32,894 bases of DNA from JABDGR01 sp964561455 (GCA_964561455.1 CAZLPS010000041.1:1-32894), one strand, 5' to 3'. Shown: positions 1-7,724, counted from the first letter of the stretch. Notes: generated by a model from the sequence alone, not told the origin. Numbers and translations are program-made.

Positions 1-65
1 CTCCCCGCTCCCCGCTCCCCGCTCCCCGCTCCCCGCTCCCCGCTCCCCGCTCCCCCGCTCCCCCG
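1..65. repeat. CTCCCCG tandem repeat
   Basis: Seven perfect copies of the heptamer CTCCCCG are followed by two 8-nt variants (CTCCCCCG). The array is open at the left edge, so its full size is unknown. It leads into a pyrimidine-rich stretch built from CTTCCAA-like words (75-120) before the next gene. Such low-complexity arrays expand by slippage; no function is visible. Confidence 0.9.
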
Positions 66-124
66 CTCGAGATCCTTCCAACTTCCAGCTTCCAACTTCC
101 CGCTTCTTCCTCCATGCTTCCGCC

Positions 125-628
125 ATGTCCCAACTCAGTGGCTTCATGACCAGCAGTGAACGCGCGATGCCGTGGTGGCGTCCCGTGCTGCGCTGGCTCA
201 TGATCGCGCTGGGCGTCGTGATCGCTGCGCACACCTCCAAAGGGATACATTATAACGGGGCGGACAGTTTGGGCCCGCACGGGCTGATCACGCTGGCTCT
301 CGCCGTGCTGGTACTGACGATCTTCAATGCCGTGCTCAAACCGATTTTGGTTTTATTCGCACTGACCTTTGTGGTCCTGACCCTCGGCCTCGGACTGCTG
401 TTGATCAATGCCCTGCTTTTCTGGTGGGCGGGCAATGGGCTGGTTCCCGGCTTCCATGTGGATGGCTTTTGGCCGGCGTTCTGGGGGGCCCTCGTGGTGA
501 GCATCATGTCCTTCCTCGCCAACCGCCGCCTCGGCCGTCGGCGCTTCGTCGCGGCCACCCGCGGCTTGGGCGGCCGCGCCCCTCACTCGCCGTCCGCCCG
601 GCGCGACGATGATGTGATTGACGTATAG
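125..628 (+). CDS. Phage holin family 4-like membrane protein
   Basis: A 167-residue integral membrane protein. Residues about 22-36, 55-75, 77-102 and 115-132 are hydrophobic, giving about four membrane segments. The central stretch NAVLKPILVLF followed by a Leu/Gly-rich helix is typical of the holin superfamily IV/YvlD-type family (PF04020), which is common on bacterial chromosomes and usually not lytic. The Arg-rich C-terminus (RRLGRRRF and beyond) is probably cytoplasmic. The ATG has a C-rich leader without a Shine-Dalgarno site, as do most genes here. An internal ATG 24 nt downstream is an alternative start. The family call is good; the cellular role is unknown. Confidence 0.75.
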   Translation: MSQLSGFMTSSERAMPWWRPVLRWLMIALGVVIAAHTSKGIHYNGADSLGPHGLITLALAVLVLTIFNAVLKPILVLFALTFVVLTLGLGLLLINALLFWWAGNGLVPGFHVDGFWPAFWGALVVSIMSFLANRRLGRRRFVAATRGLGGRAPHSPSARRDDDVIDV

Positions 629-657
629 CGCCGTTAGGCCTATGTTCCCTTCCCGCT

Positions 658-1047
658 ATGCCCACTGAAGAAGTCGAGCTTCCGCACGCCGCCACTATCA
701 TCCGCCAGGGTGATCCTGCGGGTTATTTTTACATACTGCTCTCCGGTACCGTCGAAGTTTACAAGGACAATGTGCTGCTCACGACGCTGATGTTCCCCGG
801 GACTATTTTTGGGGAAATGGCCGACTTGCTCGGCAAGCCGCGCACCTGCACCATCAAGGCCAAGGGAGCGGTGAAGATCGCAAAAATCAAATCGCTGCCC
901 ATTGAGCAATTGATGAAGGAGCAGCCGGATGTCGTCGTCAAAATTCTCAAGACCCTGGCCACCCGCCTCGAACGCACCACGCAAAAATTTTCCGACCACA
1001 CCAAGGAATCGCCCATGTGGACGGTGGACGGCGGCAAAAAGCCCTGA
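658..1047 (+). CDS. Cyclic nucleotide-binding domain protein
   Basis: The 129-residue protein is essentially one CRP-type cNMP-binding beta-barrel. It contains the pattern IIRQGDPAGYFYILLSGTVEVY and, at the phosphate-binding cassette, FGEMADLLGKPRTCTIKA, matching the family motif FGE-(x)n-R-(T/S)-(A/C)-(T/S). There is no helix-turn-helix, so it is not a CRP-type transcription factor. It more likely acts as a stand-alone sensor or partner of another protein. It lies 29 bp after the holin-like gene and 38 bp before the peroxiredoxin gene, on the same strand, so the three may be co-transcribed. The ligand cannot be told from sequence. Confidence 0.8.
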   Translation: MPTEEVELPHAATIIRQGDPAGYFYILLSGTVEVYKDNVLLTTLMFPGTIFGEMADLLGKPRTCTIKAKGAVKIAKIKSLPIEQLMKEQPDVVVKILKTLATRLERTTQKFSDHTKESPMWTVDGGKKP

Positions 1048-1085
1048 TCCGGAAATATCGGTGACGACGCCCCCACGCCCCGCTC

Positions 1086-1601
1086 ATGTTTAATTTTTTA
1101 CGGCACGCGGTTTCGGGCATCGTCAGTTCCGGCGAACCGTTGGCCGTGGGCGCGACCGCACCGGGCGTGCCGGGCGTCAACCAGGACGGTCGGACGGTGG
1201 ATTTGGGCGCGCTCTACCACAACGGTTACGTACTGGTGTTCTTTTATCCCATGGCCGGAACGCCCGGCTGCACCGCCGAAGCCTGCAGCTTGCGCGACGC
1301 CTTTGCCGATCTGCATAACCTGGGCCTCCTCACCATCATTGGGGTCAGTCACGACTGCATCGAGGACCAAAAGAAATTTGCCGTCAAACAAGGACTTCCT
1401 TTCGATTTGATCGCCGACCCCAAAAGCGAGATTTATAACGCCTTCGGTGTCGCCGGATTGCGTCGCCAATCGTTTTTGATGAAAGACGGCGTCGTTATTT
1501 GGCGCGACCTGCACGCCTCGACTGATCAACAGGCTGACGATGTGAAAAAGGCCCTGCTGGAGGATCAGGCGAAATCGGCGAAGTCAGCGGGGAGTCAGTA
1601 A
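1086..1601 (+). CDS. Peroxiredoxin, BCP/AhpC-TSA type
   Basis: A 171-residue thiol peroxidase that should reduce hydrogen peroxide and organic hydroperoxides. The active-site stretch TPGCTAEAC lies at residues 59-67. Thr59 and the peroxidatic Cys62 fit the PxxxTxxC signature, and Cys67, five residues later, is where the resolving cysteine sits in atypical 2-Cys BCP enzymes. The thioredoxin fold continues with GVSHDCIEDQKKFA and a C-terminal Arg (GLRRQSFL). The N-terminal 20 residues are extra relative to the minimal fold and are not a clear signal peptide. The assigned start has a C-rich leader. A cytosolic antioxidant role is well supported; the electron donor is unknown. Confidence 0.88.
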   Translation: MFNFLRHAVSGIVSSGEPLAVGATAPGVPGVNQDGRTVDLGALYHNGYVLVFFYPMAGTPGCTAEACSLRDAFADLHNLGLLTIIGVSHDCIEDQKKFAVKQGLPFDLIADPKSEIYNAFGVAGLRRQSFLMKDGVVIWRDLHASTDQQADDVKKALLEDQAKSAKSAGSQ

Positions 1602-1642
1602 TAATTGGATTAGGGCCGGATTCGTTACGGACCCTTTCGATT

Positions 1643-1792
1643 ATCGAAGTGGGGAATAAATGCGGCCTCATTGACCCAACCGGCACCATCGTCATCGAGC
1701 CGAAATGGGACGATGCCTGGCCGTTGGAAAACAATATCGTTTTCGTCAAGGACATGGGCCAATGGACCGTGCCACGGCTGGAAAAGATTTAA
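1643..1792 (+). pseudogene. WG-repeat protein remnant
   Basis: One frame reads through a recognisable WG-type repeat (KCGLIDPTGTIVIEPKWDDA, then FVKDMGQW) and ends at TAA (1790-1792). No credible start codon or signal precedes it; the frame runs back into the end of the peroxiredoxin gene. WG repeats normally come in long arrays, so a single repeat of about 50 codons looks like the 3' end of a lost gene. A short expressed protein cannot be excluded. Confidence 0.5.
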
Positions 1793-1800
1793 CCAGCGCC

Positions 1801-1830
1801 AACTTCGCGCCTTCGCGGCTTCGCGTGCGA
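1801..1830. repeat. CTTCGCGxCTTCGCG dispersed repeat
   Basis: Three near-copies of CTTCGCG (with spacers CC, G and T) lie between the WG remnant and the lactonase gene. The style is the same as the CCTTTGCG repeats at 5954-5980. I take it as a member of a dispersed intergenic repeat family. Confidence 0.4.
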
Positions 1831-1909
1831 AAAATCCGGCTCCGCGCTCCCGGTGTCCGCCCCTTCCACATTGCCCATACCCCAAAACATTCCTGTAGTC
1901 CTAATCGCC

Positions 1910-3067
1910 CTAACGCACCACCGGGGCAAAGCGCTCGCAAAACGGCGCGGCCGACAAATTGATCAAAGGGCCGGCCGGTGTGAGCTTGCCCGTGCCCGGA
2001 TCCACGCGATACAGCAGGATCGAGCCGGACTCCTGGTTGGAAGTGAGCAGCCACCCGCCGGTGGGGTCGAGCGCAAAATTGCGGGGCGTCTTGCCCTGGG
2101 TCGGCGTGCTGCCCACATAAGCCAGCTTCCCGCTGGCGGCATCCACCGTGAATTCCGCGATGCTGTCCTCGCCCCGATTCGACACGTAGAGGAATTTTCC
2201 GCCGGGATGAATTTCAATTTCGGCGGCGGTATTGGTGCCTTTGAAATCCGGCGGCAGCGTCGAAATGGTCTGCACCTCCGTCAGCGTGCCTTTTTGCCCG
2301 TCCCAGGCATAGACGCCCACAAAGTTCGCGATTTCATGCGAAACGTAAACAAACTTTCCATCCGGCGAGAAAATCACGTGGCGCGGCCCGGACGCCGGAT
2401 GATCCGCGAACCACGCCGGGTCGTTTGCCGTCAGCGCGCCGGTTTGCGCGTCAAATTTGTAAACATACACCCGGTCGAGCCCGAGGTCGGCGTTGAGCGC
2501 AAAACGATTGGACGGGTCAATGATAATCGAATGGGAGTAAGGCTGCGGCGGGCGGTCCGGCGAAACACTCTTTCCCGCATGCTGGTCAAACGCCGTGCGC
2601 GCTCCGAGCTTGCCGTCGGCCAGAATCGGGTACACGGCCACGCTGCCGCCGTTGTAATTGGCGATGAGGACAAACCGGCCCGTGCGGTCAAAACTCAGAT
2701 AGGCCGGATTCTGGCCTCCGCTGGATTGGGAATTGAGTAGCGTGAGTTTCCCCGTCTTCGGGTCCAAGTCATAGGCGCTCAGCAGCCCCTCACCCGGCTT
2801 GGTCGGGCCGAGCGAGTTGATCGTATAAAGATGCCGGCCATCGGGATGGATTTGGAAAAACGCCGGCCCGACCGCCGCCTCGACTAATTCCGGCTGGGTC
2901 AGCGCGCCCGAGTCGGGATTAAACTTCGCCAGGGAAAACCCCTTGTCCGTCCCAAAGTCGCGTGTGCCGACATAGACCCAATACCCGCGCGGCGCATCGG
3001 CGCAGCCCGCAACTAACAGGGCCGAGCCCGGTAAAATCAAGTTCCAAAGAAATCGGGGTAATTTCAT
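1910..3067 (-). CDS. Lactonase-family beta-propeller lipoprotein
   Basis: A 385-residue member of the lactonase/6-phosphogluconolactonase (Pgl, PF10282) family. An N-terminal signal sequence with lipobox LVAGC (Cys22) predicts an exported, lipid-anchored protein. The mature part starts with YWVYVGTRDFG and carries repeated propeller blades with the recurrent pattern xFSPDGKFVYVSHE, IHPGGKFLYVSNRG and DPTGGWLLTSNQ, consistent with a seven-bladed propeller. Because it is exported, a role in the cytosolic pentose phosphate pathway is unlikely. An envelope sugar-lactone hydrolase or a sugar-binding role is possible. No partner genes are adjacent; it diverges from the lipoprotein gene at 3220. Confidence 0.85.
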   Translation of the reverse strand: MKLPRFLWNLILPGSALLVAGCADAPRGYWVYVGTRDFGTDKGFSLAKFNPDSGALTQPELVEAAVGPAFFQIHPDGRHLYTINSLGPTKPGEGLLSAYDLDPKTGKLTLLNSQSSGGQNPAYLSFDRTGRFVLIANYNGGSVAVYPILADGKLGARTAFDQHAGKSVSPDRPPQPYSHSIIIDPSNRFALNADLGLDRVYVYKFDAQTGALTANDPAWFADHPASGPRHVIFSPDGKFVYVSHEIANFVGVYAWDGQKGTLTEVQTISTLPPDFKGTNTAAEIEIHPGGKFLYVSNRGEDSIAEFTVDAASGKLAYVGSTPTQGKTPRNFALDPTGGWLLTSNQESGSILLYRVDPGTGKLTPAGPLINLSAAPFCERFAPVVR

Positions 3068-3219
3068 CCGTCCACCGTAAGGAAATTCCCTCCGATGCCA
3101 AGAACAAGAAAGCCGGGAGGGATGCTCCGGAACCCCGGGGCGTGCGCTCGTCAGTCATAGTGGAACACCCCATACCCCGCAGCTTTGACAAACTCGCGTC
3201 GCACTCTTATTCTGGCCCG

Positions 3220-3828
3220 ATGCGATTCCTAACTGCTGTACTTTGGTCACTTTGCGCCTTTGCCGGGTTGACCGGCTGCGCGCACACCTACGCCAACCTC
3301 GCCGTCGAGGGCGACGCCAAATTTCCCGTCACCCTGCAAGACAAGTTCACCCTGGCCGCACCGAGTGACCCCACGGCGGAAACTTTGCCCAACCGGCTCG
3401 CGGGCGAAACCCTGGCCGCCCAACTTCAGGCCCTGGGATACCAGCTTGCACCCGCCGCCGAAGCGGATTTTCAACTTACTTACAACCTTTCCACCAAGGA
3501 CGTTCCGATAACTTATGGCGTTACCGTGCCGACCATGACGGGCATCGGCGGCGATATCTATGGCCGGCCCATGGCTGGGGCGGGTATGGGCGAAATGGTC
3601 GTTCCGCAGACGCGCATCGCCAATTTCACCTACCTGGATATAACCCTGCAAAGGCTGCATGATCCCAAACTCCAAATCTGGCAGGGCCATATCAACGCTG
3701 AAACCGGCGACGTCCAGCATTTCCATGCTGCTTTCTTCCGCGCCCTGCTCGCCCATATGGGCGCAACCGCCAGCGGCGTCGTTCAACTTGACGGCACCCC
3801 CGACCCGGCGGCCACCGCCAAGAAGTAG
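3220..3828 (+). CDS. Small lipoprotein, DUF4136-like
   Basis: The open frame extends far upstream, but the start at 3220 is chosen because it yields a textbook lipoprotein signal: hydrophobic helix, then lipobox GLTGC with Cys20. The 202-residue product then has a region resembling DUF4136 lipoproteins: an N-terminal strand, FTLAAPSDPTAE, a helix (LAAQLQALGYQLA) and a D-F-Q-L-T-Y strand. A Gly/Met-rich loop follows (residues about 105-125) and then a C-terminal strand-helix part ending in a Pro/Ala tail. Families of this shape sit in the cell envelope; the function is unknown. The DUF4136 match is by pattern only. Confidence 0.6.
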   Translation: MRFLTAVLWSLCAFAGLTGCAHTYANLAVEGDAKFPVTLQDKFTLAAPSDPTAETLPNRLAGETLAAQLQALGYQLAPAAEADFQLTYNLSTKDVPITYGVTVPTMTGIGGDIYGRPMAGAGMGEMVVPQTRIANFTYLDITLQRLHDPKLQIWQGHINAETGDVQHFHAAFFRALLAHMGATASGVVQLDGTPDPAATAKK

Positions 3829-4006
3829 ATTTAATTTGAAGAATCAAACCTCGCCTTAGTAACGTTTGTATTGGTCGGGATGGAACTCCCGTGCGGACCT
3901 CAAGCAGCCCGTGTCCTCCGGTCAAAGGCCCCCGATTTGCTTCACTGGCAACTGTCCGTTGCAGGACGGGCTTGCCTCAAGCGCGGCCAGCCACTAACCT
4001 GCCGCC

Positions 4007-4219
4007 ATGATCGAAATCATCTTCGAGGTGCGCGAGGACGAGGTGGACGGTGGCTACACCGCCTCCGCGCTCGGCGTCGGTGTCCATACGCAGGGCGACA
4101 CCCTGGCGGAACTGCGCGCCAACGTGAAGGAAGCCGTGGACTGCTACTTTGACGAGACGATGGAGGCTCCCAAAGTCATCCGCCTTCACTTCGTGCGCGA
4201 CGAAGTCCTCACCCGATGA
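4007..4219 (+). CDS. hicB: HicB-type antitoxin (short form)
   Basis: A 70-residue protein with the HicB partial RNase H-like fold: strand IEIIFEVREDEVDGGYTASAL, then a helix LAELRANVKEAVDCYFD. It ends right after the fold, so it lacks the ribbon-helix-helix or HTH DNA-binding tail of longer HicB proteins. It should bind and neutralise the HicA mRNA interferase encoded next. The order is antitoxin first, with a 4-nt ATGA overlap to hicA, which implies translational coupling. Without its own DNA-binding domain, autoregulation would need another factor or may not occur. Confidence 0.85.
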   Translation: MIEIIFEVREDEVDGGYTASALGVGVHTQGDTLAELRANVKEAVDCYFDETMEAPKVIRLHFVRDEVLTR

Positions 4220-4458
4220 AGCTCCCGCGCGATGTCTCCGGCCCGAACCTGGTCAAGGCCCTGCGCGCGCTCGGCTACACGGTCAACCGGCAACGCGGCT
4301 CTCACGTCCGCGTCACCACGCAACAGGGTGGCCAACACCACGAGGCCATTCCGAACCACCACCCCATCCGCACCGGCACGCTCTCCGGCATCCTCAAAAG
4401 TGTCGCCGGGCATCACGGCCTCACGGTCGAGGAACTCGTGCAAAAGCTCGGCCTGTAG
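4216..4458 (+). CDS. hicA: HicA-type mRNA interferase toxin
   Basis: An 80-residue HicA toxin with the double-stranded-RNA-binding-like fold. It has KLPRDVSGPNLVKALRALGY at the N-terminus and the catalytic-His signature QRGSHVRV, with His in GSHV. It also has the second conserved region IRTGTLSGILKSVA. Known members cleave mRNA and inhibit translation. Its start codon overlaps the hicB stop. The length is normal and no disruption is seen, so the toxin looks intact. Confidence 0.88.
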   Translation: MKLPRDVSGPNLVKALRALGYTVNRQRGSHVRVTTQQGGQHHEAIPNHHPIRTGTLSGILKSVAGHHGLTVEELVQKLGL

Positions 4459-4751
4459 ATTGGAAGATCCTCAGCGGGTTGCGGAAGTTTATCGTTGGCC
4501 TAAAATCACCAGAATTCGCCCAAATCCGGCCACCGGGTTACAAAAACGGGTTACAAATTCCGACCCCGAGGCAGTAAGGGGGACTCGCAAGCGTGCTCGC
4601 CCAGGAGTGAGCCGCTGCGTAGTGGCAGTAGCGCTCGGGCCGCGCGGCCATCCAAAGCTTCGCTTTGGCTTCTTGCTACATCTCTGTTTGAAATTTAGGC
4701 AGAAGTAACCCATACTCCCTGAGCCAACAACCCCAAATAAACAATTTCTTA
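4459..4751. other. Intergenic region with direct repeat and hairpin
   Basis: No gene is seen. The 11-mer CGGGTTACAAA occurs twice (4534-4544 and 4547-4557). A perfect 7-bp hairpin CCAAAGC-TTC-GCTTTGG lies at 4652-4668. It lacks a following T-run on either strand, so it is not a standard terminator. It lies between convergent genes (hicA and the minus-strand orphan). Confidence 0.6.
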
Positions 4752-5672
4752 TCAGTAATTCTTGTCGCCGTTGTTCGCGCAGAATTTGTTACCGAATAAA
4801 CGAATATGTTCATTAAGATTGTCGAAGCTATTTGGCCCGCGCCACGAAACGAATTCCTTCTGCAACCAACAAACAAGATCCATCGTGAGGTTCTTAAATG
4901 GCATTGATTTTGATTTCACCTGGTCGCCGTCTAAGAATTGCGTCGAAAATTTGATGTAGTATAAACTTCCTTCGTTTGCCCCCAGAATCATGGTGGTCGG
5001 ACAACTAAATCGGATAACCTCATTTCTCTTCCAGAATAAGCCTTCATTTTGTGCTGTTCCAACTTCATCGTCCGAAAGGGTCATTTGATGGGGTGAGGCC
5101 CAAAACATGAGATAGCGGTCGTTGCAAATAATCTCTTTCACTTGATCCGCCGTGCAAACCCGCCTCGTCCATTTATTGTTGGTTAGTATACAACAGCAAA
5201 AAAAGGCGCATCTCCTGTCATGGCCCAGATAGTCCACAATTCGCGCCAGGTCTTCGTCTGTCACAAATAAATTGAACTCCTTGAGATCATATAAAATCTT
5301 CGGATTTTTGCAAAAGACTAGCGGTCTATCGTAAAGGTGTTCGGTGCCGCCGTAATTGATATCCGCCGCAAATTGTAATTTGGTTTTTTGGCAGGATACG
5401 CATGTGCTCCGCAGTTCCACTTCATTGATGTCACCATTGTCTCGATAATAGTAATCGATTCGCAGATTGAAAACTGTGCATTTACACGCGCATCGGCAAA
5501 TTCGCGGATAACCAGTTTGGATAATATCGAACCAATAATCCATGCTGTCCAAAATCAAATAATTGGTCGCGCATACAGCGCATTTTGCCGTCGCCACACC
5601 TTCGTCTTTTTTGAGACGAATCTCAAAGTTTTCACCTTTGCACTTCGGGCATAGTAAACCTTTTTGTTTCAT
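4752..5672 (-). CDS. Cysteine-rich orphan with zinc-ribbon-like motifs
   Basis: A 306-residue protein I do not recognise. The N-terminus has two CxxC pairs (Cys8/Cys11 and Cys31/Cys34) spaced like a zinc ribbon. A CRCACKC cluster follows at residues 59-65, with another CxxC at 91-94. These pairs could form two zinc sites. The remainder has mixed alpha/beta character with many aromatic residues and no catalytic motif I can name. The gene is clearly more AT-rich than all its neighbours and is flanked by repeats and a toxin-antitoxin pair, so recent horizontal transfer is likely. It has no signal peptide or membrane segment. A defence or immunity role would be pure speculation. Confidence 0.65.
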   Translation of the reverse strand: MKQKGLLCPKCKGENFEIRLKKDEGVATAKCAVCATNYLILDSMDYWFDIIQTGYPRICRCACKCTVFNLRIDYYYRDNGDINEVELRSTCVSCQKTKLQFAADINYGGTEHLYDRPLVFCKNPKILYDLKEFNLFVTDEDLARIVDYLGHDRRCAFFCCCILTNNKWTRRVCTADQVKEIICNDRYLMFWASPHQMTLSDDEVGTAQNEGLFWKRNEVIRFSCPTTMILGANEGSLYYIKFSTQFLDGDQVKSKSMPFKNLTMDLVCWLQKEFVSWRGPNSFDNLNEHIRLFGNKFCANNGDKNY

Positions 5673-5797
5673 GGCTTGTCTGTAGTTTCAATTAACGCCA
5701 ACCTCCAAGTCCCGGCAACTCCCAAAACAGCGATTTCCTTTCGGTGCCGGCACTAATCGCAGCGTGGACAGTTATTACTCGATAGGTAACAAGGAAA

Positions 5798-5854
5798 AGG
5801 GGTGGACCCGCCCGGCCCCCGGCTGGCGCCGGGGGGCCGAGCCGGACCACCCCT
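5798..5854. repeat. Long GC-rich hairpin
   Basis: Outer arms AGGGGTGG (5798-5805) and CCACCCCT (5847-5854) enclose an inner hairpin, GGCCCCCGGC (5814-5823) against GCCGGGGGGCC (5828-5838) with one bulge and a TGGC loop. It is very stable but lacks a T-run. It lies 126 bp upstream of the minus-strand orphan start, so it is either a structured dispersed repeat or a regulatory element. Confidence 0.6.
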
Positions 5855-5953
5855 CGCTTCCCATGTGTGCTTCAATGGACTGGAGTGAACTGGATTACGC
5901 TGTCATCCGCTTAGCCATCTCGAACGAGTGCGCGTCGCGCAGGTGGCATGCGG

Positions 5954-6020
5954 CCCTTTGCGCCTTTGCGCCTTTGCGCGAGAATTCATTTATCGGTGCA
6001 ATCCGTGCCATCCGAGGTTT
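5954..6020. repeat. TTTGCGCC-type dispersed repeat
   Basis: Three tandem CCTTTGCG units are followed by the phrase CAATCCGTGCCATCCGAGG. Wording of this kind recurs in intergenic DNA of several planctomycete/verrucomicrobial genomes (from memory). The apparent open frames across it (5764-6305, both strands) look like artefacts of the repeat. Confidence 0.45.
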
Positions 6021-6033
6021 AAGAATGAAACTA

Positions 6034-6059
6034 GGCGGGCCCGGAGGTCCCGCCCTACC
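6034..6059 (-). repeat. GGTAGGG-headed hairpin repeat, copy 1
   Basis: Read on the minus strand, GGTAGGG runs into a hairpin with a TCC loop. Stem arms GGCGGG/CCCGCC and CC/GG are separated by one mismatch. The same head and loop, with a different stem sequence, recur at 12232-12257. Confidence 0.55.
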
Positions 6060-6169
6060 GTGACTTCGAACTGATCCCGGGCCCTCGTGCAAACCAGCTT
6101 GCCAGCCGCCGCAAAGTTTGTATAGATTCACGGTTTGGCAGTGGGGCGAATCCGCTCCCTGCACTCTGC

Positions 6170-6241
6170 GGGCTGGTAGCTCAATGGTAGAGCAGCGGCC
6201 TTTTAAGCCGTTGGTTCGGGGTTCGAGTCCCCGCCGGCCCA
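6170..6241 (+). tRNA. tRNA-Lys (anticodon TTT)
   Basis: A complete cloverleaf. The acceptor GGGCTGG pairs with CCGGCCC (one G-T pair), with a D-arm GCTC/GAGC. The anticodon stem GCGGC/GCCGT has loop CTTTTAA, anticodon TTT. The T-arm is CGGGG TTCGAGT CCCCG. The discriminator is A and no CCA is encoded. A T-run (6243-6248) follows directly. No integrase or island is attached to this tRNA. Confidence 0.95.
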
Positions 6242-6250
6242 CTTTTTTGA

Positions 6251-6282
6251 GGACAGGGACAAAGGGACCTAGGGACAGAGGG
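6251..6282. repeat. GGGACA tandem words, left copy
   Basis: GGGAC words are repeated (GGACAGGGAC, AAAGGGACC, AGGGACAGAGGG). The end word GGGACAGAGGG (6272-6282) is the exact reverse complement of 6946-6956, so the four-helix-bundle gene sits between inverted copies. Confidence 0.6.
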
Positions 6283-6553
6283 TTGTTCAGCAAGCCCATG
6301 CTCACAGTATTGGCGCGCCCTTCAGGGGCCTACGGGAGCATATAGTTTGGCTTGAACTTCGACGTTGGCAATTATTGGGGTGAAGAGACCGGGCGGCATT
6401 GGCGGAGAGCGACTGGGAAATATCTCCAGAGATTGAGGGCAAAATGCGGGGCCGAACAATTGCGCCGAATTTGCTTGCGTGCATCACGGCCTACTTTTTA
6501 CTCATTGTTTGGATTGAGGACTGGGAATTGAAAACCAAACCCACGGACCCACT
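6283..6553. other. Intergenic region without a gene
   Basis: Nothing is recognised in about 270 bp. There is a short AT-richer stretch at 6490-6545 just upstream of the four-helix-bundle gene. It may hold its promoter, but no clear -35/-10 pair is seen. Confidence 0.4.
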
Positions 6554-6943
6554 ATGAATGCGCCCATCAGGACGTTTCGCGATTTGATTGTTTGGCAAAA
6601 AAGCATGGTCTTGGTCACGGCCGTATACCAATTCAGTCGCCTCTTTCCCAAAGAAGAGGTTTATGGGTTAACCAGTCAAATTCGGCGGTCCGCGGTCTCA
6701 ATTCCATCCAATCTGGCGGAAGGGTATGCGTGGCGCTCGCGAGCGGAATATGTCCGGTTTGTGCAAATTTCCATCGGATCGCTTTATGAGCTGGAAACCC
6801 AACTCGAAATCGCTGCCAATCTAGACTTCATTCCCAAAACACGCTTTTCAGAGATAAACGAGAAAGTAAGGGAAATCGACCGCATGCTCTGCAGCCTTCA
6901 CCAAAAACTGACCCACCCCAAGCAATCTGCTAACAAGGCCTGA
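6554..6943 (+). CDS. Four helix bundle protein (S23/IVP-like)
   Basis: A 129-residue all-helical protein of the four-helix-bundle family (PF05635), first described from 23S rRNA intervening sequences. Signatures are FRDLIVWQKSM, the central RRSAVSIPSNLAEG and the C-terminal ELETQLEIA. Members are small, form pentamers and have no known catalytic activity. In many phyla they are scattered as orphan genes, as here. Inverted GGGACAGAGGG words on either side (6272-6282 and 6946-6956) hint that gene and flanks moved as a unit. It is not inside an rRNA gene here. Confidence 0.88.
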   Translation: MNAPIRTFRDLIVWQKSMVLVTAVYQFSRLFPKEEVYGLTSQIRRSAVSIPSNLAEGYAWRSRAEYVRFVQISIGSLYELETQLEIAANLDFIPKTRFSEINEKVREIDRMLCSLHQKLTHPKQSANKA

Positions 6944-6945
6944 AT

Positions 6946-6966
6946 CCCTCTGTCCCTCTGTCCCTT
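6946..6966. repeat. GGGACA tandem words, right inverted copy
   Basis: CCCTCTGTCCCTCTGTCCCTT starts 2 bp after the four-helix-bundle stop codon. Its first 11 bases are the reverse complement of 6272-6282. Confidence 0.6.
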
Positions 6967-6973
6967 CTCCAGC

Positions 6974-7471
6974 CTACGGACTGGCCCCCAACTCCTTAAT
7001 CGCCAAACCCGGGTCCGTCTGGCCCGTGACGGAATAAAACCGTCCTTCCTTGTCCAGTTTGAGAAACATCAAGTACCGGATTTTTTTCTTGGGGTCAAAG
7101 CTAACCAGCAACGGGCCACCCACCGCCGGCTGGGCGGGCGGGCGGGCTTCCCGCAGATAATGCAGAATGAGACGGTTCAGTGGCCATGCGCCCTTCAAAA
7201 TGACGTTGATTTCGAAATTCGCTTCCAATCCAATCGCCGCCACCGGCAGAGCTTTGCCATCCGGTCCCAGTTGTTGAATCCCAGGTAGAACCGTATGCTC
7301 CTCCAATTCCTTCGTGGACAGAGGTGTCGCGACGACCACAAGGTCGGCCTCAGCCTTCAACCGGTCGTAATCCCAGACATCACTTTTGACCAAGACTGAA
7401 ACCGCTGGCGGCGGAGAGCCGGCGGCGGAGAGGAGGACTGCCAGGGCGGCCAGCAACAAGGGAGATTTCAT
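6974..7471 (-). CDS. Secreted hypothetical protein
   Basis: A 165-residue protein with an N-terminal signal sequence (hydrophobic residues 4-17, then SAAGS-PPPA, a plausible signal peptidase I site). The mature part resembles small beta-rich proteins that report exported or periplasmic factors: DVWDYDRLKAEADLVVVAT, then FEINVILKGAW and RYLMFLKLDKEGRFYSVTG. I recognise no family with certainty. The leader is C-rich without a Shine-Dalgarno site. It stands alone, convergent with the four-helix-bundle gene. Confidence 0.65.
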   Translation of the reverse strand: MKSPLLLAALAVLLSAAGSPPPAVSVLVKSDVWDYDRLKAEADLVVVATPLSTKELEEHTVLPGIQQLGPDGKALPVAAIGLEANFEINVILKGAWPLNRLILHYLREARPPAQPAVGGPLLVSFDPKKKIRYLMFLKLDKEGRFYSVTGQTDPGLAIKELGASP

Positions 7472-7625
7472 GGGCGTGGGATGGAATTAAGCTTTATGAT
7501 TTGCGATTTAGGTAAGTTTGCCCGAACGACCCGGCGGGACAAACTTAAACACCCGGGCCCAGTCAAAGTTCGGGAAATTTTTGCCTTTCCCCCCCATCGG
7601 GCCCAAACCTAGGATGCCGCCCACC

Positions 7626-7724
7626 ATGCATTACTTCGAGTTGACGCGCACGGAAGCGCGCGCTTTGGCAACCCTGCTGTTGACCGCCGCCCTCGTCATG
7701 GCGGCTTGGGTGCTTTGGCCTTAA
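7626..7724 (+). CDS. Small single-pass membrane protein (possible truncated gene)
   Basis: A 32-residue frame: MHYFELTRTEARA, then one hydrophobic helix ending in WVLWP. A short charged cap plus one membrane helix recalls the N-termini of ComEA-like helix-hairpin-helix proteins, but no DNA-binding part follows before the stop. It could be a genuine microprotein or the stump of a longer gene. A longer frame from 7518 has an implausible N-terminus. Confidence is low because the gene is so short. Confidence 0.35.
   Translation: MHYFELTRTEARALATLLLTAALVMAAWVLWP

Noticed and set aside
1..65. CRISPR array or regulatory repeat
   Set aside because: Units are 7-8 bp with no spacers; this is a simple tandem repeat.
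2962..3219. Longer start for the small lipoprotein
   Set aside because: The extension would be antisense to the lactonase gene start and would bury the lipoprotein signal; the start at 3220 is better.
4652..4668. Rho-independent terminator for hicA
   Set aside because: The stem is perfect but no T-run follows on either strand.
6170..6241. tRNA-Lys as an integration site
   Set aside because: No recombinase or duplicated tRNA end is found nearby; only a four-helix-bundle gene follows.
5764..6305. Overlapping open frames of 99 and 136 codons on both strands
   Set aside because: They cross the GC-rich hairpin, dispersed repeats and tRNA-Lys, and have no family-like composition; taken as artefacts.
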